From Pseudomonadota bacterium (GTDB taxonomy: Bacteria > Desulfobacterota > Binatia > Binatales > Binataceae): 64,000 bases of DNA. Of the stretch, positions 19,681 to 28,010 are shown piece by piece (the stretch's first letter is position 1; each line of letters starts with the position of its first letter). A model generated the notes under the pieces. The model searched no databases, had not been told where the DNA came from, and saw only the letters and a program-made list of their open reading frames with translations. The stretch is from NCBI GenBank assembly GCA_021324855.1, contig JAJPIG010000011.1:194877-258876 (forward strand). The letters run 5' to 3'. Both the position numbers and the translations under genes were made by a program.

Positions 19681-20912
19681 TCCAGTTTTCTCCCGTCAAG
19701 TGAGGACGCACTGCGGGCCGGCAAAATCATGAACGCGGCGGCCGCGAGTACTCCGCTCGCGTAGTACGGCGCTCCCGGCCCGAAGAACTGGTAGAGAAGG
19801 CCGCCGGCGATCGGTCCCGCGATTCGAGCAAGCGACATCGCGGATTGATTCACACCCAGCGCTTCGCCCTGGAACCGGCGTTCGCTCACCTTTGAAATAA
19901 GCGTCGCGATGGCCGGGCTGGCGAAGCCGTACCCGAGCGAGAGCATGGCGAGGAAAACTATCATCAGGGTGTGCGAACCGAGATTCGCCAAGGGTGCGAT
20001 GCCCACCGTGAAGATCAATACGCCGGCCATCAGCACTATTCGCTCCCCCCATTGCGCAACCAGCTTGCCCAGCAGGTAGCCCTGTGCGATCGCCTGGATG
20101 AACCCCGCATAAGCGAGCAACACTCCCACGCCGAGCGCGCCGTAACCATAGACCGCCGGAATCATGATCGCGAAGGTCACCTCGAACACTGCCATCGCAG
20201 TCGTCATCAGAAAGGCGATTGTAAACAGCCGCGTCAAAAACGGATTCCCGAGTTCGCGCGAAAAACCGACAATCCGGGAGGCGGCCGCGGTCAGATCGAC
20301 GCGCACGCCCGGCTCCGGCCGATGCGATTCAGGCAACGCCGCGGCGGCGAAGATCAGATTCGCGAAGGTCAGCGCGGCGGCGAAGAATACCGGTGTCCTC
20401 AGGCTTGTATGGCCGAGGATTCCGCCGATCGCCGGCCCGAGCACAAAACCGAGCCCGAACGCGGCTCCGATCATTCCCATCCCGCGCGCGCGGCCGGCCT
20501 CGTCCGTGGTGTCGGCGATATAAGCCTGCGCGGTCGAAACGGTTGCGGCGCAGACGCCGTGAACCGCGCGCGAGATCAGCAGCATCGCGAACGACCCCGC
20601 AAAACCGTAGATCACGTAGCTGATTGATGATCCGAGCAGGCCGAGCATTATGACGGGGCGTCGTCCGATTCGATCGGAAACGCGGCCCAGGATCGGAGCG
20701 CAAACAAACTGCGCGATGGAGTAAGCCGCAAGAATCAGCCCGATGCCGCCGGCGGCAATCCGCATCTGTTCAGCGAACAGCGGCAGAAACGGGATCACGA
20801 TGCCGAAGCCGAGCAGGTCGATAAAGACCGTCAGGAAGATAATCAGATTCGATTTATGGCCGGACCGGCCGGTTTCGAACGGCGCTTGCCTGACTGACTC
20901 AATCGTTGGCAT
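19677..20912 (-). CDS. MFS transporter, TetA/multidrug-efflux-like (DHA1 group)
   Basis: 411 residues from the ATG at 20912, with 12 hydrophobic segments. The first helix, VFIDLLGFGIVIPFLPLF, and the loop 2-3 motif GRVSDRIGRRPVIMLGLLG (motif A) are classic for the TetA/DHA1 drug:H+ antiporters. Motif C-like GLGFVLGPAIGGILG lies in helix 5. An upstream in-frame ATG at 20945 would add 11 residues. The substrate cannot be deduced. It is co-transcribed with the HemJ/CopD-like gene and divergent from the CoA-transferase gene at 21010. Confidence 0.85.
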   Translation of the reverse strand: MPTIESVRQAPFETGRSGHKSNLIIFLTVFIDLLGFGIVIPFLPLFAEQMRIAAGGIGLILAAYSIAQFVCAPILGRVSDRIGRRPVIMLGLLGSSISYVIYGFAGSFAMLLISRAVHGVCAATVSTAQAYIADTTDEAGRARGMGMIGAAFGLGFVLGPAIGGILGHTSLRTPVFFAAALTFANLIFAAAALPESHRPEPGVRVDLTAAASRIVGFSRELGNPFLTRLFTIAFLMTTAMAVFEVTFAIMIPAVYGYGALGVGVLLAYAGFIQAIAQGYLLGKLVAQWGERIVLMAGVLIFTVGIAPLANLGSHTLMIVFLAMLSLGYGFASPAIATLISKVSERRFQGEALGVNQSAMSLARIAGPIAGGLLYQFFGPGAPYYASGVLAAAAFMILPARSASSLDGRKLE

Positions 20913-21009
20913 TGTCTGACGAGATGCGTGCTGAGGAAATCGCATGCGGCGCGCACAGTCAAGCCGAGCTTCGGAAAGAAGCAACGGCAATCGCGAATCG
21001 AGGTAGCTG

Positions 21010-22341
21010 ATGGCTGATTACGCGTCCGAGCTGAAGCGCAAAACCATGACCGCCGAGCGCGCGGCCGAACTCGTGCGTTCCAACTCCTGGGTCGATTACG
21101 GATTCGGGCTTGGCCAACCCGACCTGTTCGACAAGGCGCTTGCCGCGCGGGTATCCAAACTCGAGGACGTCAAGATCCGCGGGTGTCTCGCGATGCGTCC
21201 GCGCGCCGCGGTTGAAGCCGATCCCGAAGGCCGGCACATCAGCTATCTCTCCTGGTATTTCTCCGGCCTCGAACGTGCGATGCATGATAAAGGGCTTTGT
21301 CATCACATCCCGATGAACTTCGGCGAGGCGCCGGATTACTACCGGCGCTTCAACCAGGTTGATGTCGCGGTGCTCAAGACCGCGCCCATAGACGAGCACG
21401 GCTTTTTCAACTTCGGACCCTCAGTTACCTATCACAAAGCCGTCACCGAGAAGGCGAAAACCGTTATCGTCGAGACCGACGCAAGCGTCCCGTACGTTTT
21501 CGGCCTCGAAAACGGAGTGCATATCAGCGAGGTCACGGGCGTGATCGACGCGGGCAGCACCGCGCTCCCCACGCTTCAAAATCCGCCCGCCGGTCGCGTC
21601 GAACAAAAGGTCGCCGAGCAGATCGCATCCGAAATCGAGAACGGAGCCTGTATCCAGATCGGCATCGGCGCGATGCCCAACGCGGTCTGCGAACTCCTTG
21701 CCGGATCGCCGATCAAGGAACTTGGCGTCCACACCGAAATGTTCGTCGATTCCCTGATGACGCTGTACGAGACCGGCAAGGTCACCGGCGCTCATAAGCA
21801 GACCAATCGATACCAGATGAGTTATTGCTTCGCGGCCGGATCGACGCGGCTCTACCGATTTCTCGATCGCAATCCGGCCTGTTTCGCGGGCCCGGTCGAT
21901 TACACCAACCTGCCGCATCACATCATGCAAAACGATCGCGTGGTCTCGATCTGCAACGCGGCCCAGATCGATTTAAGCGGACAGGCCTGCTCGGAATCGG
22001 CGGGAGTTCGGCAGATCAGCGGCACCGGCGGCCAGCTCCAGTTCATTCGCGGCGCATACGCCTCGCGCGGCGGCAAAGCGTTTCTCTGCCTGTCGTCGGC
22101 CTACGAGCGCGGTGGCCGGCGCGAGAGCCGGATTGTCGCGCGCATCGCCGACTGCAACATCGTCACGACCCCGCGCACCGACGTCATGTACGTTGTGACC
22201 GAGTATGGGATGGTCAATCTCAAGGGCAAGTCGGTGCCGGAGCGGGCGCGCGCTCTGATCGGAATCGCGCATCCGGATTTTCGCGAGGAACTCGAACGTA
22301 AGGCGCGCGAGTGCCGCCTGCTGCCGCGCAGATTTTTCTAA
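21010..22341 (+). CDS. Acetyl-CoA hydrolase/transferase family (4-hydroxybutyrate or butyryl-CoA:acetate CoA-transferase-like)
   Basis: 443 residues with the two-domain class I CoA-transferase fold of the AcH/Cat2 group. The catalytic Glu that forms the glutamyl-CoA thioester is Glu243 in LGVHTEMFVDSLM. The CoA-binding G-x-G loops IQIGIGAMPNAV and SGTGGQLQFIRGA are present. The family exchanges CoA between acetate and 4-hydroxybutyrate, butyrate, propionate or succinate; sequence alone does not separate these here. The gene is close to FabI and near crotonases and other acyl-CoA enzymes. Its end overlaps the convergent ftsB-like gene by 4 bases. Confidence 0.82.
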   Translation: MADYASELKRKTMTAERAAELVRSNSWVDYGFGLGQPDLFDKALAARVSKLEDVKIRGCLAMRPRAAVEADPEGRHISYLSWYFSGLERAMHDKGLCHHIPMNFGEAPDYYRRFNQVDVAVLKTAPIDEHGFFNFGPSVTYHKAVTEKAKTVIVETDASVPYVFGLENGVHISEVTGVIDAGSTALPTLQNPPAGRVEQKVAEQIASEIENGACIQIGIGAMPNAVCELLAGSPIKELGVHTEMFVDSLMTLYETGKVTGAHKQTNRYQMSYCFAAGSTRLYRFLDRNPACFAGPVDYTNLPHHIMQNDRVVSICNAAQIDLSGQACSESAGVRQISGTGGQLQFIRGAYASRGGKAFLCLSSAYERGGRRESRIVARIADCNIVTTPRTDVMYVVTEYGMVNLKGKSVPERARALIGIAHPDFREELERKARECRLLPRRFF

Positions 22342-22652
22342 GGCCGTTCAGCGGAATTCGAAAAGCGATAGATCAGCTCATCCGGCCGGGCGTAGCCAAG
22401 TTCGCGCCGGATGAGACGCTCAATCTGACGATCGTCGGACTTCAGACTCGCGGCGCGCCGATCAAGCGCGTCGTTCTCGGCGACCAGCTTGTCGCGGGCC
22501 GTCTCGAGGCGGGTTTGATGCTGCCGCAGCGCAATCAAATCGCGTACGCCCATCGGGCCTTTGATGCAATCGACGGCGAGCGCGATCGCGATCGCGGCAA
22601 GGATTAGCGTTGGCCAGATACGCCGCAGCCCGTTGCTTAAGTCAGGCATCAT
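22338..22652 (-). CDS. FtsB/DivIC-like septum formation protein
   Basis: 104 residues from the ATG at 22652 (a second ATG follows immediately, and AGGAT lies upstream). It has one membrane helix (ILAAIAIALAVDCI), a short periplasmic coiled coil (ALRQHQTRLETARDKLVAEN) and the C-terminal signature RRELGYARPDELIYRF, typical of FtsB/DivIC (E-x-x-A-R-x-x-L-G-x-x-x-x-x-E). FtsB joins FtsL and FtsQ in the cell-division complex. The gene is divergent from the AT-rich cassette at 22707-23129. Confidence 0.8.
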   Translation of the reverse strand: MMPDLSNGLRRIWPTLILAAIAIALAVDCIKGPMGVRDLIALRQHQTRLETARDKLVAENDALDRRAASLKSDDRQIERLIRRELGYARPDELIYRFSNSAERP

Positions 22653-22706
22653 GGCGATCCTAAGGTCTCGATCGCATTTCCGCAAGGCTTACTAATCCTG
22701 AACGTC

Positions 22707-22758
22707 ATTCTAATTTTCGGAATGTCCCTATCTTCGGGACGTTCTCAGTTTTTAGAAT
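22707..22758. repeat. Nested inverted repeat, possible operator or RNA hairpin
   Basis: The outer arms are ATTCTAA (22707-22713) and TTAGAAT (22752-22758). Inside lies a 9-bp stem, GAATGTCCC (22720-22728) with GGGACGTTC (22736-22744), with one T-G wobble and a 7-base loop. The nested symmetry sits about 27 bases upstream of the promoter for the small basic ORF, and between it and the divergent ftsB-like gene. It could be a protein-binding site for either gene. Confidence 0.5.
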
Positions 22759-22784
22759 ATTTTTATAAATTTTAGACGAACGTA

Positions 22785-22813
22785 TTGATCGTGGAATAAC
22801 GTTTTTATATATT
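22785..22813 (+). promoter_or_regulatory. Sigma70-type promoter of the small basic ORF
   Basis: The -35 box is TTGATC (22785-22790) and the -10 box is TATATT (22808-22813), with a 17-base spacer. The flanking DNA is unusually AT-rich for this genome. The leader between it and the ORF can form CCCAC/GTGGG (22818-22830) or the competing GGTGG/CCACC (22825-22847). Confidence 0.6.
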
Positions 22814-22895
22814 CGCGCCCACGAGGTGGGAAACCAGATTGGCCACCCATTAGTTTTGGTGCTTGTCCAGCAGAGGCGCTGCAGAGGAGGTGTCT

Positions 22896-22994
22896 ATGCC
22901 AGTTAAGCGAAAGGCTAAACGCACGGTTCGCAAATCCAAACCCAAGCTAAAAAGAGCTATGAAGAAGAAGGCCGGAAAGAAAAAGAAGAAGTAA
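22896..22994 (+). CDS. Lys/Arg-rich 32-residue peptide, putative nucleic-acid-binding
   Basis: The ORF runs ATG to TAA with 32 codons and begins MPVKRKAKRTVRKSKPKLKR. It ends in runs of Lys after a single AG pair; about 20 of 32 residues are Lys or Arg, and acidic residues are absent. A perfect AGGAGG ribosome site (22885-22890) is 5 bases before the ATG, the best in the window. A promoter is upstream and hairpins with a terminator are downstream. Composition is that of histone-H1-like tails or small ribosomal-type proteins; no family can be named. Coding status is inferred from the translation signals. Confidence 0.65.
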   Translation: MPVKRKAKRTVRKSKPKLKRAMKKKAGKKKKK

Positions 22995-23009
22995 CCAATC
23001 AAATCTTTT

Positions 23010-23033
23010 CCCCTGAGAAATCGTTCTCAGGGG
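23010..23033. other. Perfect 10-bp hairpin after the small basic ORF
   Basis: CCCCTGAGAA (23010-23019) pairs with TTCTCAGGGG (23024-23033) around a 4-base loop. There is no U-tract after it, so it is not a normal terminator; it may protect the 3' end or be part of a structured RNA. A second, imperfect stem follows at 23047-23072 (pairing CCGGGCTTA with TAAGCCGG). Confidence 0.6.
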
Positions 23034-23096
23034 CTGGCTAAGGATGCCGGGCTTACTGCTGGATTAAGCCGGGGCGACTAAGCCTCGTATGAACGG

Positions 23097-23129
23097 AAGG
23101 GCCTCTTAAACCGAGGCCCTTTCTCTTTT
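23097..23129 (+). terminator. Rho-independent terminator
   Basis: The 9-bp stem AAGGGCCTC (23097-23105) with GAGGCCCTT (23113-23121) and a 7-base loop are followed by TCTCTTTT. It ends the transcript of the small basic ORF. Confidence 0.85.
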
Positions 23130-23234
23130 GACGAGTTCATCGATTTATCATCTTAAATTAATAGCCACTCGATCAAACCTCTACTGCCGGAATTTTGTCT
23201 GTCAGAATTAGATTCGAAGCTGGAGGAGTGAACC

Positions 23235-24008
23235 ATGGAAGCGAACCTACAGATCGAATCAGGCGACGGGTTGGTCACGCTGACGATGAACCGGCCCGAG
23301 AAGCGCAACCCGCTCTCTTCCGACATGATGAAAGAAATGATCGCGGCGCTGCGCGAGATCGGCGCGAATCGTCAGGCCCGCGCCGTGATTCTCGCCAGCC
23401 GCGGCGCGGCGTTCAGCGCCGGCCACGACCTCGTCGAATTGCGCGGCCGAGAGCTCTCCTTCTACCGCGAGATTTTCGATCTCTGCACGGAGCTGATGAC
23501 CACCATCCAGCGCATTCCGCAACCTGTCATCGCCAGCGTCGGCGGCGTTGCGACCGCCGCCGGATGCCAGCTCGTCGCGACCTGCGATCTCGCAATCGCC
23601 GCCGAGGGTGCGCGCTTCGCGACCCCCGGCGTGAAGATCGGGCTCTTCTGCTCCACCCCGATGGTCGCGTTGTCGCGCGCCGTCGGCCGCAAGCATGCGA
23701 TGGAGATGCTGCTGTCGGGCCGCATGATCGATGCGCAGACGGCGGAGCAGTGGGGGCTCGTCAACCGCGTCGTGCCCGATGCCGAGTTGGCTAGCGAGAC
23801 GCGCCGGCTTGCGCTGGAAATCGCGAACGCCAGCCCGCTCACCATCGCGATCGGCAAGCAGGCCTTCTATGCGCAGATCGATCTCGACCAGGCCAAAGCC
23901 TACGACTACACCAGGGAAGTCATGTCGCTGAATGCGATGGCGGCCGATGCACAGGAAGGGATCGGCGCCTTTCTCGACAAGCGCCAGCCAGCCTGGTGCG
24001 GACGCTGA
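23235..24008 (+). CDS. Crotonase-fold protein (enoyl-CoA hydratase/isomerase family) lacking both catalytic Glu
   Basis: 257 residues, with a GGAGGAG ribosome site. The crotonase fold is clear: RPEKRNPLSSDMM, AAFSAGHDLVEL (oxyanion hole, His64-Asp65) and the AAGCQLVATCDLAIAAEGAR segment. The two Glu that do hydratase chemistry (Glu144 and Glu164 in rat crotonase) correspond here to Gln112 (AGCQL) and Gly132 (ATPGVKIG). It is therefore unlikely to be a normal hydratase. The pattern resembles ECHDC3-like proteins, whose reaction is not settled. It stands alone, downstream of a terminator and upstream of the guaB promoter. Confidence 0.8.
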   Translation: MEANLQIESGDGLVTLTMNRPEKRNPLSSDMMKEMIAALREIGANRQARAVILASRGAAFSAGHDLVELRGRELSFYREIFDLCTELMTTIQRIPQPVIASVGGVATAAGCQLVATCDLAIAAEGARFATPGVKIGLFCSTPMVALSRAVGRKHAMEMLLSGRMIDAQTAEQWGLVNRVVPDAELASETRRLALEIANASPLTIAIGKQAFYAQIDLDQAKAYDYTREVMSLNAMAADAQEGIGAFLDKRQPAWCGR

Positions 24009-24030
24009 CCAGCCTGCTGTAGATGCTGAA

Positions 24031-24059
24031 TTGATCGCGCGCCCTCGGTTTGTTAAATA
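24031..24059 (+). promoter_or_regulatory. Sigma70-type promoter of guaB
   Basis: The -35 box TTGATC (24031-24036) and the -10 box TAAATA (24054-24059) are separated by 17 bases. Transcription should begin at about 24065-24067 and must pass the hairpin at 24114-24140 before reaching guaB. Confidence 0.6.
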
Positions 24060-24064
24060 AGAGT

Positions 24065-24109
24065 ATGGCGCGCTTTTTCGACAGCCATCCTGAACACGAA
24101 TTCTGTTAA
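24065..24109 (+). CDS. Putative 14-residue leader peptide upstream of guaB
   Basis: ATG to TAA, MARFFDSHPEHEFC. The ATG falls at the expected transcription start, so translation would be leaderless or nearly so. It ends 4 bases before a terminator hairpin, the position expected of an attenuation peptide. It may be chance; conservation is needed to accept it. Confidence 0.3.
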   Translation: MARFFDSHPEHEFC

Positions 24110-24113
24110 TCGA

Positions 24114-24140
24114 AGCCCGCGGGAAGCTGCGGGCTTTTTT
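24114..24140 (+). terminator. Terminator-like hairpin between the guaB promoter and guaB (possible attenuator)
   Basis: The stem AGCCCGC (24114-24120) with GCGGGCT (24129-24135) and an 8-base loop are followed by a run of T to 24140. It is only 20 bases before the guaB start, too close for a promoter to fit between them. It could also serve as the terminator of the upstream crotonase gene, but it must then be read through for guaB expression. Confidence 0.75.
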
Positions 24141-24160
24141 GCATCTAGGAGATCACGGCC

Positions 24161-25618
24161 ATGGCATACCACGAGGAGCTTCGTGAAGGACTCACTTTCG
24201 ACGACGTCCTCCTCCTGCCTCAGGCCTCCGACCTGCTGCCCTCGGATTGCGATGTCACAACTGCGCTGAGCGCCCGGATCCGCCTGCGCATCCCGCTGGT
24301 TTCCAGCCCGATGGACACGGTCACCGAGTCGCGCACCGCGATCGCGATCGCGCAGCTTGGTGGCCTCGGCTTCATCCATCGTAATCTTCCTGTCGATCGC
24401 CAGGCGGCCGAGGTCGAAGCGGTCAAAAAGTACGAAAGCGGGATGATTGTCGATCCCGTCACGGTGAATCCCGAGCAGAAGATCAGCGACGCACTGGCCG
24501 TGATGGAGCGTCATCGGATCTCCGGACTGCCGGTGGTCGCCGACGGACATTTGGTCGGGATTCTCACCAATCGCGACTTGCGCTTCGAGAAACGGCTCGA
24601 CAAGCCAGTACGCGAGGTGATGACCAAGCAGGTGATTACCGCGCGGGTCGGAATCGATCTCGAGCGCGCCAAGGAGATCCTGCAGACTCATCGGATCGAA
24701 AAGCTGCCGCTGGTCGACGATCGCGGGCGGCTCTGCGGCTTGATCACCGTCAAGGACATGGACAAGGCCACGCGCTACCCGGCCTCCAGCAAGGACCATA
24801 TGGGCCGTTTGCGGGTCGGCGCGGCGATCGGTGTCGGGCCGGATCGCGAGGAGCGGGTCGCGGCGCTGAAGCGCGCCGGCGTAGATGTACTGTGCATCGA
24901 CACCGCGCACGGCCATTCGCGCAACGTCATCGAAGCGCTGCGCGCCACCAAGCGCGAAGCCCCGGACCTCGACGTAATCGCCGGGAGCATCGCGACCACC
25001 GAGGGCGCGCGGGCGCTTTGCGATGCGGGCGCAGACGGATTGCGCGTCGGGATGGGCCCGGGATCGATCTGCACGACGCGCGTGGTCTCGGGAGTCGGCG
25101 TGCCCCAGATCACCGCGATCATGGATTGCGCCGCGATCGCCGAGCCGCGCGGCATCCCGATCATCGCTGACGGCGGCATCCGCTTCTCAGGCGATATCGC
25201 GAAGGCGATCGCCGCAGGCGCGAACAGCGTGATGATCGGTTCGCTGTTCGCCGGTACCGAAGAGAGCCCGGGCGAAACGATTCTTTACCAGGGGCGCACG
25301 TACAAACTTTACCGCGGGATGGGCTCGCTGGGCGCGATGTCGGAACGGACGCGCGATCGCTACGGCCAGCAAGATGTGCCCGAGACCAAGCTGGTGCCGG
25401 AGGGGATCGAAGGCCGGGTACCGCATCGCGGCTCGCTCGCCTCGAACATCGAGCAGCTAATCGGCGGGCTCAAGGCCGGGATGGGTTACGTGGGCGCGGC
25501 GAATCTGGATGATCTGCGCAAGCGCGCCAGGTTCATCCGCATCACCGATGCCGGCCAGCGCGAAAGCCACGTCCACGACGTCTTCATCACCAAGGAAGCG
25601 CCCAACTACCGCCGCTGA
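24161..25618 (+). CDS. guaB: Inosine-5'-monophosphate dehydrogenase
   Basis: 485 residues. It oxidises IMP to XMP with NAD+, the committed step of guanine nucleotide synthesis. Features are the N-terminal [11 protein letters not shown], two CBS domains (about residues 95-210, for example [20 protein letters not shown]), the active-site loop [14 protein letters not shown] with catalytic Cys, [20 protein letters not shown], and the flap with RYGQ and [15 protein letters not shown] ribosome site precedes the ATG. Length and domain order are standard for bacterial GuaB. The leader carries a promoter and an attenuator-like hairpin. Confidence 0.96.
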   Translation: MAYHEELREGLTFDDVLLLPQASDLLPSDCDVTTALSARIRLRIPLVSSPMDTVTESRTAIAIAQLGGLGFIHRNLPVDRQAAEVEAVKKYESGMIVDPVTVNPEQKISDALAVMERHRISGLPVVADGHLVGILTNRDLRFEKRLDKPVREVMTKQVITARVGIDLERAKEILQTHRIEKLPLVDDRGRLCGLITVKDMDKATRYPASSKDHMGRLRVGAAIGVGPDREERVAALKRAGVDVLCIDTAHGHSRNVIEALRATKREAPDLDVIAGSIATTEGARALCDAGADGLRVGMGPGSICTTRVVSGVGVPQITAIMDCAAIAEPRGIPIIADGGIRFSGDIAKAIAAGANSVMIGSLFAGTEESPGETILYQGRTYKLYRGMGSLGAMSERTRDRYGQQDVPETKLVPEGIEGRVPHRGSLASNIEQLIGGLKAGMGYVGAANLDDLRKRARFIRITDAGQRESHVHDVFITKEAPNYRR

Positions 25619-25758
25619 TCGTTTCTCGACAGCTTCCAAAATCGCCCGCAAGTATTCGGAGGATGCGGGACTACGCGAGCCGTCCGCTATAATGCGCCGA
25701 GCGCCTTCGCGGCGCGGTTGAACCATGTCCGAGGAAACCTGAGCAGGAGACCGTTCCG

Positions 25759-26832
25759 ATGGATTTTGGACTCAAGGAATCGTTCCGCGGCATCAATGTG
25801 GGCCGCAGCGAATTTAACCGCCTCTATCGCGAGCATCTCGAGCTCGCGGTCGAGGCCGAGCGGCTCGGTTACGATCACGTCTGGATGAACGAGCATCACT
25901 TCGTCGGGGACGGCTACTCGCCCAGCGTACTGCCGCTGGCAGCCGCGGTCGCCGTGCAAACCGAACGCATCCGCATCGGCACGAGCCTGCTCCTGATGCC
26001 GCTGCACCATCCGATCAACGTCGCCGAGGACGCCGCCGTGGTAGATGTCCTTTCCAACGGTCGGCTCGATCTCGGCATGGGCCAGGGCTACAAGCCCGAT
26101 GAATTCGTGAGCTACAACATCCCGCCGACGCAGCGCGCGCGCCGTCTGCGCGAAGGCGTCGAGATTGTGCGGCGGCTCTTATCGGGCGAGCGCGTCACGT
26201 TCGCAGGCAAATATTTCAGCGTGACCGATGCGCTCCTCGATCCGCCGGTCGTCCAGCGGCCGCATCCTCCGCTATGGCTCGGCGGGCGCAGCCGCTCGAT
26301 CATCGAATGGGCCGCGCGCAACGGCTATCACCTGATCGGCGCCGGCGGTCTTGGCATCTTCGGCGACAAGCGGCCGTCGGAAGTCTACAAGCAGGTGCTG
26401 CGCGAGTCGGGCCGCAATCCCGATGACTTCCATATCGGCCAGGTTCGTTATGGCTACGTCGCCGCAACGACCGAGCGCGCATGGGCCGAGGCCTCGCACG
26501 CTGCGCACTATTCGCTGCGCACCCTCGGCGCGTGGCTTGCCGATGCCGCCGATATTCCGGGTGACGAGGGTTTCCGCAAAGTCCCGCCGCCCAACGAGAT
26601 GCAGCAGGTGTTCGGCGCCGCGAACAACACCACCCTGCTGATCGGATCGCCCGACGACATCGTCAGGAGCCTCGAGCATTGGCTCGCCATCGATCCCTTT
26701 ACGCACCTGGTGCTTGAGATGTCGTTGCCGGGAATCGAGAGCGCGAAGGTGCGCGAGAGCATGCGGCTCTTCGCCACCGAGGTGATTCCGCATTTCCGCA
26801 ATCGCGAAACCAAACGCGCTGCGGCGCGCTAG
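25759..26832 (+). CDS. LLM class flavin-dependent oxidoreductase
   Basis: 357 residues of the luciferase-like monooxygenase group. Typical segments are AERLGYDHVWMNEHHFVGDG, TERIRIGTSLLLMPLHHP, SNGRLDLGMGQGY and HPPLWLGGRSRSIIEWAARN. The EHHF motif is shared with the bacterial luciferase alpha-subunit-like and alkanal monooxygenase-like members. The protein differs from the other two LLM proteins of this window, so they are not recent duplicates. A GAGCAGGAGACC ribosome site precedes the ATG. The next gene, ddl, begins 20 bases downstream. Confidence 0.86.
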   Translation: MDFGLKESFRGINVGRSEFNRLYREHLELAVEAERLGYDHVWMNEHHFVGDGYSPSVLPLAAAVAVQTERIRIGTSLLLMPLHHPINVAEDAAVVDVLSNGRLDLGMGQGYKPDEFVSYNIPPTQRARRLREGVEIVRRLLSGERVTFAGKYFSVTDALLDPPVVQRPHPPLWLGGRSRSIIEWAARNGYHLIGAGGLGIFGDKRPSEVYKQVLRESGRNPDDFHIGQVRYGYVAATTERAWAEASHAAHYSLRTLGAWLADAADIPGDEGFRKVPPPNEMQQVFGAANNTTLLIGSPDDIVRSLEHWLAIDPFTHLVLEMSLPGIESAKVRESMRLFATEVIPHFRNRETKRAAAR

Positions 26833-26852
26833 CAGGTCGAGAGTTCGGATCG

Positions 26853-27989
26853 ATGGCCGGGCGGCGGAAACTTCGGGTCGGGGTCTTGTTCGGCGGACGC
26901 TCCGGCGAGCATGAGATTTCACTGCGCTCAGCGCTCACGGTGATCTCGGCAATCGATCGCGCGCGCTACGATGTCGTACCGATCGGCATCAGCCGCGACG
27001 GCCGCTGGTATCTCGAAACCGACGCGCTCAAGATGCTCGGCGCGGCGGCGCCGCGCCTTGCCGCCCTCAAACGCACCGGCATTGCTGTAAGCCTGCTGCC
27101 CTATCCCGACCATCGCGCGCTGGTGGCGCCGGCGAACGGACGCGCGGCCGTGCGCGGCGGCCTCGATGTGATCTTTCCCGTCCTTCACGGCACCTTCGGT
27201 GAAGACGGCACAGTGCAGGGCCTGCTCGATCTCGCGGGCATTCCCTACGTCGGCGCAGGCGTGCTCGGCTCGGCGATCGGAATGGACAAGGACGTTCAGA
27301 AGCGGTTGCTCCGCGAGGCGGGATTGCCGGTGGTGCGGTACATGGCGATTACCGATGCTGATTACCGCGACGATCCGGCCGCGGCGCGGCGGCAGGCTGC
27401 GCGTCTTGGATGGCCGGTGTTCGTGAAGCCCAACGCGCTCGGTTCGTCGATCGGCGTCACCCGCGTCACAGGCCCGCGCGGACTCGCGCGCGCGATCGAA
27501 GAGGCGCTGCGCTACGATCGCAAGGTGCTGGTCGAGGCGGCCTGCGAGGGACGCGAGCTGGAATGCGCGGTGCTCGGCAACCAACGGCCCGCCGCATCGG
27601 TGGTCGGCGAAATCGTGGTGCGCGGCGCGCATCGCTTCTACAGCTACGAATCGAAATATGTCGATGAGCACGGCGCAGCGATCGAAATTCCGGCGCGGCT
27701 TCCGGCGCGCGCTGCAAATCGGATTCGCGCGCTCGCGATTCGCGCCTTCACCGCGCTCGAATTGCGCGGGATGGCGCGGGTCGACTTCCTCGCCAAGCCC
27801 GACCTCCGCGAAATCTACGTGAGCGAGGTCAACACGATTCCCGGCTTCACCGCGATCAGCATGTACCCGAAGCTGTGGGAGGCCTCGGGCCTGCCGCTCA
27901 AGGGCTTGCTCGACCGCCTGATCGCACTGGCGCTCGAAGACCATCGCGCGCGTTCCCGCCTCAAGTTTACCTATCAACCGCGTCTCTGA
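26853..27989 (+). CDS. ddl: D-alanine--D-alanine ligase
   Basis: 378 residues. It makes the D-Ala-D-Ala dipeptide for peptidoglycan. ATP-grasp features are VGVLFGGRSGEHEISLRSA at the N-terminus, VLHGTFGEDGTVQGLLDLAG, FVKPNALGSSIGVTRV (ATP loop), YSYESKYVDEH in the substrate-side loop, and metal ligands in VDFLAKPD and SEVNTIPGFTAISMYPKLWE. The Tyr in the omega-loop fits D-Ala, not D-lactate, ligases. It is slightly longer than Ddl of E. coli and closer to the DdlA type. RdgB follows after 21 bases. Confidence 0.93.
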   Translation: MAGRRKLRVGVLFGGRSGEHEISLRSALTVISAIDRARYDVVPIGISRDGRWYLETDALKMLGAAAPRLAALKRTGIAVSLLPYPDHRALVAPANGRAAVRGGLDVIFPVLHGTFGEDGTVQGLLDLAGIPYVGAGVLGSAIGMDKDVQKRLLREAGLPVVRYMAITDADYRDDPAAARRQAARLGWPVFVKPNALGSSIGVTRVTGPRGLARAIEEALRYDRKVLVEAACEGRELECAVLGNQRPAASVVGEIVVRGAHRFYSYESKYVDEHGAAIEIPARLPARAANRIRALAIRAFTALELRGMARVDFLAKPDLREIYVSEVNTIPGFTAISMYPKLWEASGLPLKGLLDRLIALALEDHRARSRLKFTYQPRL

Positions 27990-28010
27990 ACGGCTCGCAC
28001 CGGCACCTTC

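Noticed and set aside
23010-23033. Rho-independent terminator at this hairpin
   Set aside because: The stem is strong but no U-tract follows; the real terminator is at 23097-23129.
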